NCBI GenBank assembly: GCA_964246695.1 | Contig: CAXTSI010000578.1 | Coordinates: forward strand, 1-5,175 | DNA: 5,175 nt | Direction of reading: 5' to 3' | DNA from: Stigonema sp964246695 | Lineage (GTDB): Bacteria; Cyanobacteriota; Cyanobacteriia; Cyanobacteriales; Nostocaceae | Shown here: positions 1 to 5,175 of the stretch, in pieces | Layout: every line of letters begins with the position of its first letter | Numbering within the stretch: the first letter of the stretch is position 1 | Made by a program: the position numbers and the translations under genes | Notes under the pieces: generated by a model | What the model saw: the letters and a program-made list of their open reading frames with translations, nothing else | Database searches by the model: none | Told to the model about the DNA's origin: nothing

Positions 1-33
1 CCACTCCCCACTCCCTACTCCCCACTCCCCACT
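1..33. repeat. Heptameric tandem repeat (ACTCCCC)n, STRR-like
   Basis: Four successive 7-nt units, ACTCCCC, ACTCCCT, ACTCCCC and ACTCCCC, run from 3 to 30 and are followed by a partial ACT at 31-33; one unit carries a single C-to-T change. Short tandemly repeated heptamers of this kind (STRR) are known from filamentous heterocystous cyanobacteria, usually between genes. Here the array has no stop in the frame of the downstream hydrolase, where it would encode a Pro/Ser/His/Leu stretch. It sits at the window edge, so its full length is unknown. Confidence 0.85.
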
Positions 34-1876
34 GCCTCGAGATGAGGCGATCAACCAGCTAGAACAAGCGGTGCGTCTGGATGTGGTACCCAACTCAAAT
101 TCTCCGATTAACCGCACGGAAGCGATCGCTCTTCAGCAAGAGCTAGAAAATCTTATTGGTAGAGTGGAGAGTGCTAATATAGCAGCATCGGTATTCGACG
201 GTAACTCTCAGTTTGCAAAGGTAAAACAGGCGGAATTTGCTTCAACAAGACCTGGAGTACCAGTAATTAGCACACAATCTGTTTTAGCAGAGGCAAGGGA
301 TCTCGTCAAAAACTTGCCCCAATTGATTGCACGAAAAAATTCTGCTCAGGCTCGTCAGCAGTGGCTGATGACAAAGGCAAATTTGTGGAACCAGTTTCCT
401 ATTGATCGGAGATTGGCTCAACCAGAAATCCGAGCAATCTGGCTCGATCGGGGAACGATTGTCCGTGCTGGAAGCGAACAGGGACTAGCCCAGATTTTTG
501 ATCGCATGGTGCTTGCAGGGATTAACACTGTCTTTTTTGAAACCATTAACGCCAGCTATACTATTTATCCCAGCCAGATCGCACCGCAGCAAAACCCATT
601 AACTCGCGGGTGGGACCCACTGGCGGCGGCTGTCAAGTTAGCTCATGAGCGGGGTATGGAATTACATGCTTGGGTTTGGACTTTTGCCGCCGGCAACCAA
701 CGTCACAATGAGCTTCTCAACCTCAACCCCGATTACCCAGGACCAGTACTTGCTGCTCGTCCTGATTGGGCAGGTTACGATAACCGTGGTCAGATGATTC
801 CGATTCGTCAACGCAAGCCTTTCTTCGACCCAGCCAATCTGCAAGTGCGGCAGTACTTAATTCGCTTGTACGAGGAAATTGTCACTCGCTATAACGTTGA
901 TGGTCTACAACTAGACTACATTCGCTATCCGTTCCAAGACCCTAAAGGTGGGCAGACTTACGGCTATGGCAAAGCAGCAAGAACACAATTTCAGCAACTT
1001 AATGGCGTAGATCCAGTGAAGATTTCTCCAAGCCAAAGAGATTTGTGGCAAAAGTGGACAGATTTTCGCACCCAGCAAATTGATAGCTTTGTTGCCCAAG
1101 TGTCCAGACAATTGCGACGAAAGCGACCTAACGTGATTGTGTCAGTTGCTGTATTTCCTCTTCCTGAAGCTGAACGCATTCAAAAGATCCAACAACATTG
1201 GGAAGTCTGGGCACAGCGCGGTGATGTAGATTTAATTATCCCGATGAATTATGCTCAGGATACTCTAAGCTTTGAGAGATTAGGACAACCCTGGCTTACT
1301 TCCAAACAATTAGGCTCCAGCTTATTGGTGCCGGGAATTCGCCTGCTTTCCTTACCTATAGTTGGGGCATTCGATCAGATCCAACTGATCAGGGACTTGC
1401 CAGTTAGTGGTTACGCTCTCTTTGCTGCTGAAAATTTTAGCAACGACTTGTATAAAATTTTTAATAGCACTCAAGGCAACATACAAAGTATACAAAAAGA
1501 ACCAATTCCTCACCGCCAACCTTTTCAGACCGCTGCAGCTCGCTACTCTGCCCTACAGCAGGAATGGAAGTTGGTTCTGCAAAACAACCAGATGCAAGTG
1601 CCTATTAATACTCTTACAGATTTTAACAACCAAGCAGAAATTTTGCAAAGCGCTTTGGCTCAGCTTGCTGCCGAGCCAAATGCCAGTAATTTCATATTAG
1701 CAAAAGCTTCACTGACTCGCTTCCAGTCTCAATTTAGGGTATGGATGCGCTCACCAGCGCTCTTAAATCCATATCAAGTCAAAGTTTGGGAGAATCGCCT
1801 TGCTACTATAGAAAGCCTTTTAAACTACGGTCAACGGGTGCAGCGACTGCGCCATTCCCCAGTGACCCAAAATTAG
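2..1876 (+). CDS. GHL10-type glycosyl hydrolase-like protein (family 10 glycosylhydrolase), 5'-open
   Basis: Probable envelope glycosidase of the GHL10 family (PF02638, the DigH/YddW and YngK group). E. coli DigH cleaves peptidoglycan glycan strands stripped of stem peptides; the substrate here is not shown. Numbering from the GTG at 71 gives 601 residues. Residues 1-115 are mostly helical. A TIM-barrel-like core starts at EIRAIWLDRG (119) and includes FFETINASY (E157), HAWVWTF (199), VDGLQLDYIRYP (276-287; acidic residues D277 and D282) and IPMNYAQD (390-397). A helical tail fills roughly 470-601. GTG 71 is the first usual start codon in this frame, but no Shine-Dalgarno sequence precedes it. 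The frame is open back to base 2, and the residues before it (DEAINQLEQA) look like a coherent helix, so the start is probably upstream and any signal peptide is not visible. Family assignment is firm; substrate and start are not. Confidence 0.85.
   Translation, partial: HSPLPTPHSPLPRDEAINQLEQAVRLDVVPNSNSPINRTEAIALQQELENLIGRVESANIAASVFDGNSQFAKVKQAEFASTRPGVPVISTQSVLAEARDLVKNLPQLIARKNSAQARQQWLMTKANLWNQFPIDRRLAQPEIRAIWLDRGTIVRAGSEQGLAQIFDRMVLAGINTVFFETINASYTIYPSQIAPQQNPLTRGWDPLAAAVKLAHERGMELHAWVWTFAAGNQRHNELLNLNPDYPGPVLAARPDWAGYDNRGQMIPIRQRKPFFDPANLQVRQYLIRLYEEIVTRYNVDGLQLDYIRYPFQDPKGGQTYGYGKAARTQFQQLNGVDPVKISPSQRDLWQKWTDFRTQQIDSFVAQVSRQLRRKRPNVIVSVAVFPLPEAERIQKIQQHWEVWAQRGDVDLIIPMNYAQDTLSFERLGQPWLTSKQLGSSLLVPGIRLLSLPIVGAFDQIQLIRDLPVSGYALFAAENFSNDLYKIFNSTQGNIQSIQKEPIPHRQPFQTAAARYSALQQEWKLVLQNNQMQVPINTLTDFNNQAEILQSALAQLAAEPNASNFILAKASLTRFQSQFRVWMRSPALLNPYQVKVWENRLATIESLLNYGQRVQRLRHSPVTQN
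122..129. repeat. HIP1 octamer GCGATCGC
   Basis: A perfect HIP1 palindrome inside the hydrolase gene. HIP1 is strongly over-represented in many cyanobacterial genomes, so it supports the taxonomic reading. Confidence 0.8.
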
Positions 1877-1879
1877 TAT

Positions 1880-1974
1880 TTGGCAACGGATGATGTAACA
1901 GATGTAGCGGATGCGCTATGCTCATCGTCCACAGTAAAATTATCCGTTACATCCGTTGTGTCATCCGTTGCTAA
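1880..1974 (+). repeat. Long imperfect inverted repeat (34-bp stem, 27-nt loop)
   Basis: Arm 1880-1913 pairs with arm 1941-1974 around the loop 1914-1940. Counted base by base as + strand RNA, there are 27 Watson-Crick pairs, 6 G-U wobbles and one A-C mismatch (1900/1954), with no bulge. The 3' arm contains ATCCGTT three times, and the 5' arm carries three degenerate reverse complements of it. The element starts four nucleotides after the hydrolase stop, so it would form the 3' end of that transcript. It resembles the dispersed palindromic elements common between cyanobacterial genes. No T-run follows, so it is not a classic intrinsic terminator, although it could stabilise the mRNA 3' end. 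Confidence 0.8.
1901..1974 (+). repeat. 74-nt direct repeat, copy 1
   Basis: This segment, beginning GATGTAGCGGATG and ending CCGTTGCTAA, is identical base for base to 1978-2051. It is the 3' part of the 95-nt hairpin element: the second half of the 5' arm, the loop and the whole 3' arm. The period is 77 nt. Confidence 0.95.
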
Positions 1975-1977
1975 CCT

Positions 1978-2051
1978 GATGTAGCGGATGCGCTATGCTC
2001 ATCGTCCACAGTAAAATTATCCGTTACATCCGTTGTGTCATCCGTTGCTAA
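1978..2051 (+). repeat. 74-nt direct repeat, copy 2 (lacks the outer half of the 5' arm)
   Basis: Exact second copy of 1901-1974, separated from it by CCT at 1975-1977. It lacks the first 21 nt of the full element, so alone it forms only a short stem (1978-1990 with 2018-2030). Its complete 3' arm (2018-2051) could instead pair with the single full 5' arm at 1880-1913. Identity of the copies implies a recent duplication, recombination, or an assembly effect. Confidence 0.95.
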
Positions 2052-2155
2052 AGATATTGTTTGTGTACAGAGCAAAAATATAGGACAATAGTAAGTATTT
2101 GGCTCTATTTTTGCTTGATCCAAAAACTTTGTCCTCAAGGCTATTGCAATCATTT
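2052..2155 (+). promoter_or_regulatory. Leader region of the kinase gene with weak promoter candidates
   Basis: About 100 nt of AT-rich sequence. Two weak sigma-70-like pairs can be drawn: TTGTTT (2057-2062) with TATAGG (2079-2084) at a 16-nt spacer, and TTGTGT (2061-2066) with GACAAT (2084-2089) at 17 nt. Neither is close to consensus. A 10-bp perfect inverted repeat, AGCAAAAATA (2071-2080) with TATTTTTGCT (2106-2115), surrounds a 25-nt loop, and AGGACAA (2082-2088) is complementary to TTGTCCT (2129-2135). These could be operator-like or leader structures, but nothing identifies a regulator. Confidence 0.2.
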
Positions 2156-5100
2156 ATGGACGCCTCGCCTCAGTTAATCTTGCTTCCATCTTTGGATTCA
2201 GCAATTGACTTTTCTCCAATGGCTGTTGCACCGGACACACCATTATTAGATGTCATTGCGCTAATGAATCAGTGTCAGCCACAAGCTAGCAGTGTCTTGG
2301 TCGTAGAGAATTCGCAAGTAGTGGGGTGGCTCACAGACCGAGATATAGTTCGGCTCTTCTCCTCAAATGTTGACTTCAAAACGACCAGTGTTAGTGAAGT
2401 AATGGTTACTTCGGTGATTACCTTAAAGCAATCCGAGCTTCAAGATATCACATCTGTATTATCCATCTTACGTCAGCATCAGTTGCCTTTACTAGCAGTT
2501 GTCAATGAGCAAGGTCAACTAGTCGGTTGCATGACATGTGAAAGTATCTACCATGCACTGGAATTATTTAATTATACCAAAGGGTTGAAGGAATCTGAGG
2601 AGACTCCAGACAAATACAAGCAAACTGAAGAACGACTACGTTTATTAGAGTCTGTTGTTGTCAATGCCAACGACGCCATTTTGATTACTGAGGCTGATGC
2701 GCTTGATGAACCGTTGGGACCTCGGGTAGTCTATGTAAACGAAGCCTTGACTCGGATGAGTGGCTGGTCAGCAACGGATGCGATCGGCAAAACACCGCGT
2801 ATTTTACAGGGGGAGAAAACCTCTCGCATCCAGCTTGACAGAATTCGATCTGCTCTCCAAAGTGGCTTGCCAATTAGAACGGAATTAATTAACCACCATA
2901 AAAACGGTTCTACATACTGGGTTGAGGTGAACATCGTCCCGGTTATAGACCCTCACGGCAAAACTACTCATTTTATTTCTATACAACGGGATATCAGCGA
3001 GCGTAAAAGTGTTGAAGAGGCGCTCAAGTCGAGTGAAGGACGATTCCGCGCCATCTTCAACGGCACGTTCCAGTTTACTGGGTTATTGACACCAGAGGGT
3101 ACGATCCTAGAAGCCAACCAGACAGCACTCGACTTTGCAGGATTACAGCAAAAACACGTTGTTGGGCGTGCATTGTGGGAGACACGACCGTGGATGATTT
3201 CCAAAGAAACGCAGAACAAGTTAAAAGAAGCAGTAGCGATCGCCGCTAGAGGTGAATTTGTGCGTTTTGAAGTTGATGTCTTGAGCGCCAACAATACTGT
3301 AGCCCACATCGACTTTTCCCTGAAGCCGATCCTAGACGAAACTGGCATTGTATTGCAGCTGATTACCGAAGGGCGGGACATAACCGAACTTAAGTTAGCA
3401 CAAGCAGCTCTCAAACAGGCGAACGAAGACCTAGAAATCCGAGTTGCAAGGCGAACTAAGGCTTTAAAAGAAATAAATCGACAGTTAGTGTATGAAATTG
3501 CCGATCGCCAACTGGTAGAGGAGCATCTACGGCAATCTCAGGAAATGTTGCAGCTGATTATGGACAACATTCCCCAGTGTATTTTCTGGAAAGACACAAG
3601 TTCTGTTTACTTGGGTTGCAATCGCAATTTGGCAAAAATTATTGGTCTTGACAGTCCGAAAGATATCGTGGGTAAGACTGACTACGATTTAGTCAACAAA
3701 GAAGAAGCGGACTTCTACCATGCATCTGATGCCAAGGTGATGCAGACGGATACGCCGGAATATCACACGATCAAACCTCATTTGCCAAAAAATGGTAAAC
3801 AAGTTTGGCTGGAGACGAATAAAGTCCCACTTCATGATGCCGAAGGATTTGTGATGGGTGTCTTAGGTACTTTTGAGGATATTACTGAGCGGAAGCAGGC
3901 AGAGGTTGCATTACGGGAGACTCAGGAGCGACTGCAGGCGATTTTGGATAACTCCCCGACAGTCATCTACGTAACTGACAGTCAAAATAAATACATACTG
4001 ATTAACCGTCAGTTTGAAAAATTATTCAACGTTACCCAAGAGCAGACCGCAGGCAAAAGCATATACGATATTTGGTCGCGTGAAATTGCTGATGTATTTG
4101 CCAAAAATAACACTCAAGTACTGGAAACGGGCATGCCTGTGGAAGCCGAAGAAGTTGCTCCCCACGACCATGAGCTACGCGCCTACTTTTCCGTCAAGTT
4201 TCCTTTAAAAGATGCGAATGGCATCCCTTATGCTGTTTGTGGTATCTCCACAGACATTACAGAGCGAAAGCGGGCAGAAGAAAGTCTACGACTGCGCGAT
4301 CGCGCTATGGCAGCTAGCAGCAATGGCATTGTGATTGCTGATGCCACAATGCCAAACTTGCCAATTATCTATGCTAATCCTGCCTTTGAGCGCATTACTG
4401 GCTACAGTGCAGCGGAAATTATCGGGAAAAACTGCCGTATTCTTCAAGGTACTGATACCCATCAATTAGGCGTAAAAAAATTACGCACTGCCATTGAACA
4501 AGGAAAAAGCTGCTCCGTCATTGTCCGCAACTACCGTAAAGATGGCTCCTTGTTTTGGAACCAGCTCAGCATTTCTCCCGTTTATGACAGCAATGGCAAA
4601 TTTACTCAATACATTGGCATTCTCACAGACATTACTAAAAGCAAGCAGGCAGAAACGGCACTGCTGGTATCCCAAGAGCGGCTGCAATATCTACTTTTCT
4701 CCAGCCCTGGTGTCATTTATACCTGCAAAACTTCTGAAGATTATGACGCTACCTTCATTAGTGAAAACGTCGTTGCCATGATAGGCTATGAAGCACGGGA
4801 ATTTTTAAAAGATTCTAACTTTTGGCTAAGCCACATCCACCCAGAAGACATAGGACAGATTTTTGTTGAGCGGCTAAAGCTATTTCAGCAAGGACAACAC
4901 AGCCATGAGTACCGCTTTTTGCACAAGGATGGTACTTATCGCTGGGTATACGATCAAGCAAAGGTCGTGCGGGATGATACTGGTAAAGAAGTGGAAATTG
5001 TGGGTTACTTGGCGGATATTACGAAACGCAAACAACTGGAACAGGAACTCAGAGGTGCGCTGGAGAAAGAAAAAGAACTTAACGAACTCAAATCTCGCTT

Positions 5101-5175
5101 TATCTCCATGACTTCCCATGAATCCCACATTCCGCACCCCAACTGTCACGATAGGGAAATTACTGAGAGAAAAAA
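2156..5175 (+). CDS. Multi-PAS/LOV sensor histidine kinase with N-terminal CBS pair, 3'-open
   Basis: Two-component sensor kinase, probably cytoplasmic: no signal peptide or membrane segment is visible. The frame is unbroken for 1006 codons and leaves the window. Order by residue: CBS pair about 18-137 (VVGWLTDRDIVR in the first); LOV-like PAS1 157-284 ending DISERK; PAS2 293-413 (FRAIF, FQFTGLL, GRDITELK); coiled coil 415-460; PAS3 463-580; PAS4 590-705; PAS5, a LOV domain, 715-830; PAS6 of PAS_3 type 840-960 (HIHPEDI, EYRFLHKDG, YRWVYD); signalling helix and H-box 961-989 (LKSRFISMTSHE, candidate phosphoacceptor H988). The catalytic ATPase domain would lie outside the window. ATG 2156 fits because a natural CBS-protein N-terminus follows; upstream the frame is open only to the stop at 2081-2083 and offers only TTG codons. 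The ribosome site is weak (AAGG at 2137-2140, 15 nt away). CBS pairs often bind adenine nucleotides and LOV binds FMN, so energy state and blue light are plausible inputs. After H988 the sequence departs from the family (see the H-box entry), so the gene may be broken. Confidence 0.88.
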   Translation, partial: MDASPQLILLPSLDSAIDFSPMAVAPDTPLLDVIALMNQCQPQASSVLVVENSQVVGWLTDRDIVRLFSSNVDFKTTSVSEVMVTSVITLKQSELQDITSVLSILRQHQLPLLAVVNEQGQLVGCMTCESIYHALELFNYTKGLKESEETPDKYKQTEERLRLLESVVVNANDAILITEADALDEPLGPRVVYVNEALTRMSGWSATDAIGKTPRILQGEKTSRIQLDRIRSALQSGLPIRTELINHHKNGSTYWVEVNIVPVIDPHGKTTHFISIQRDISERKSVEEALKSSEGRFRAIFNGTFQFTGLLTPEGTILEANQTALDFAGLQQKHVVGRALWETRPWMISKETQNKLKEAVAIAARGEFVRFEVDVLSANNTVAHIDFSLKPILDETGIVLQLITEGRDITELKLAQAALKQANEDLEIRVARRTKALKEINRQLVYEIADRQLVEEHLRQSQEMLQLIMDNIPQCIFWKDTSSVYLGCNRNLAKIIGLDSPKDIVGKTDYDLVNKEEADFYHASDAKVMQTDTPEYHTIKPHLPKNGKQVWLETNKVPLHDAEGFVMGVLGTFEDITERKQAEVALRETQERLQAILDNSPTVIYVTDSQNKYILINRQFEKLFNVTQEQTAGKSIYDIWSREIADVFAKNNTQVLETGMPVEAEEVAPHDHELRAYFSVKFPLKDANGIPYAVCGISTDITERKRAEESLRLRDRAMAASSNGIVIADATMPNLPIIYANPAFERITGYSAAEIIGKNCRILQGTDTHQLGVKKLRTAIEQGKSCSVIVRNYRKDGSLFWNQLSISPVYDSNGKFTQYIGILTDITKSKQAETALLVSQERLQYLLFSSPGVIYTCKTSEDYDATFISENVVAMIGYEAREFLKDSNFWLSHIHPEDIGQIFVERLKLFQQGQHSHEYRFLHKDGTYRWVYDQAKVVRDDTGKEVEIVGYLADITKRKQLEQELRGALEKEKELNELKSRFISMTSHESHIPHPNCHDREITERK
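2207..2566 (+). other. Tandem CBS domains (Bateman module) of the kinase
   Basis: Residues about 18-137 hold two CBS motifs in tandem. The first runs from DFSPMAVAPDTPLLDVIALM to VVGWLTDRDIVR; the second runs from VSEVMVTSVITLKQ to GQLVGCMTCESIYHALELF. The spacing, the EVM junction and the hydrophobic-G-hydrophobic-T pattern are typical. CBS pairs usually bind adenosine nucleotides; no specific ligand residue can be assigned. Related cyanobacterial kinases often carry two such pairs at the N-terminus, while this protein has one. Confidence 0.75.
2624..3007 (+). other. PAS1: LOV-like domain without the photoactive cysteine
   Basis: Residues 157-284. The sequence aligns without gaps to LOV domains from GKTPRILQG (211-219) to FISIQRD. 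The LOV Asn-Cys pair is replaced by T213-P214, so no flavin-cysteinyl adduct can form. R215 and Q218, the arginine at 231, N246 and the terminal glutamine Q277 are kept, while the second FMN-contact asparagine is V256. It may bind flavin non-covalently, bind something else, or be structural only. Confidence 0.7.
3236..3243. repeat. HIP1 octamer GCGATCGC
   Basis: A perfect HIP1 palindrome inside the PAS2 coding region of the kinase. Confidence 0.8.
4296..4303. repeat. HIP1 octamer GCGATCGC
   Basis: A perfect HIP1 palindrome at the start of the LOV domain coding region. It is the third in the window. Confidence 0.8.
4298..4645 (+). other. PAS5: LOV domain with photoactive Cys760 and Leu823 at the glutamine position
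   Basis: Residues about 715-830. The motif GKNCRILQG (757-765) matches the LOV consensus GxNCRFLQ. Against the remembered Avena phot1 LOV2 sequence, residues 724-823 align with no gaps. C760 matches Cys450, N759 matches Asn449, R761 and Q764 match Arg451 and Gln454, R777 matches Arg467, and N792 (RNYRKDG) and N802 (FWN) match Asn482 and Asn492. F744 and I737 also match pocket positions. The residue matching Gln513 is L823 (codon CTC at 4622-4624, in YIGILTDIT). FMN binding and adduct formation are therefore likely, with altered signal relay. Confidence 0.85.
5081..5175 (+). other. HisKA start with disrupted H-box
   Basis: The helix LNELKSRFISMTSHE (ending at residue 989) is the usual entry to a HisKA domain, and H988 (codon 5117-5119) is the expected phosphoacceptor. 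The family continues FRTPL, but here the frame reads SHIPHPNCHD and then REITERK. TTCCGCACCCC, which would encode FRTP, is present at 5130-5140 but out of frame. Removing seven bases (TCCCACA, 5123-5129) restores HEFRTP, after which the sequence still does not follow the family (TVTIGKLLREK instead of a match to LTTIL). The displaced motif is clear; whether it is a real mutation or an edge or assembly fault is not. Confidence 0.65.

Noticed and set aside
35..47. Small inverted repeat CCTC/GAGG after the heptamers
   Set aside because: Four base pairs only, within the open reading frame; it is expected by chance.
71..73. GTG as the certain start of the hydrolase
   Set aside because: No Shine-Dalgarno sequence lies upstream, and the frame continues to the window edge with plausible protein sequence, so it is only the first possible start visible.
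1407..1700. 97-codon + strand open frame
   Set aside because: Out-of-frame shadow of the C-terminal helical part of the hydrolase, with no independent support.
1901..2051. CRISPR-like repeat pair
   Set aside because: Only two 74-nt units with a 3-nt gap; there are no spacers, and the repeat is too long and is part of a hairpin element.
2071..2115. Intrinsic terminator for the hydrolase
   Set aside because: The stem is only 10 bp, AU-rich, has a 25-nt loop and no T-run after it.
2099..2146. TTG start codons upstream of ATG 2156
   Set aside because: The extra residues look like translated non-coding DNA, and ATG 2156 begins a normal CBS-kinase N-terminus.
1971..2153. 60-codon open frame on the - strand in the intergenic region
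   Set aside because: Much of it is translation of the 74-nt repeat (DDTTDVTDN-like peptide); there is no ribosome site or domain.
2968..3414. 148-codon open frame on the - strand
   Set aside because: It lies opposite the end of PAS1 and PAS2, whose + strand translation matches PAS families well; the antisense product is Ser/Arg-rich with no recognisable domain.
4494..5149. Small open frames on both strands inside PAS5 and PAS6
   Set aside because: All overlap the kinase frame, which carries clear LOV and PAS_3 motifs; their translations have no domain features.

Overview
The window looks like chromosomal DNA from a filamentous, Nostocales-type cyanobacterium. It holds three perfect HIP1 octamers (GCGATCGC), a heptameric ACTCCCC array of the STRR kind known from such genomes, and two genes of typical cyanobacterial type. 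Both genes are on the + strand and both are open at a window edge. The left edge lies in a low-complexity repeat and the right edge in a disturbed kinase motif, so the window may be a whole short contig; that is inference.

Left part (1-1876): the heptamer array at 3-33 reads straight into a GHL10-type glycosyl hydrolase-like protein. The frame is open from the first bases, so the true N-terminus, with any signal peptide, probably lies upstream. The stop is at 1874-1876.

Middle (1877-2155): a 279-nt intergenic stretch. It contains a 95-nt element that folds into a 34-bp stem with a 27-nt loop, starting four nucleotides after the hydrolase stop. Its last 74 nt are repeated exactly after a 3-nt gap. 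No convincing intrinsic terminator is visible, and only weak promoter candidates are seen before the next gene.

Right part (2156-5175): one uninterrupted frame of 1006 codons that runs off the window. It encodes a sensor histidine kinase with a CBS pair, six PAS domains and the start of a HisKA domain. PAS5 is a recognisable LOV domain with the photoactive cysteine (C760) and most FMN-contact residues, but it has leucine where the signalling glutamine is expected. PAS1 has the same LOV-like framework with the opposite pattern: the glutamine is kept and the cysteine is lost. At the HisKA H-box the phosphoacceptor histidine is present, but the conserved FRTP is displaced by what looks like a 7-nt insertion just before the window ends. 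The kinase may therefore be broken, or the end of the sequence may be faulty.

Nothing suggests that the two genes share a pathway; the hydrolase probably acts on envelope glycans and the kinase is a multi-input signalling protein. I see no RNA gene, CRISPR array, transposase or coding region on the - strand.
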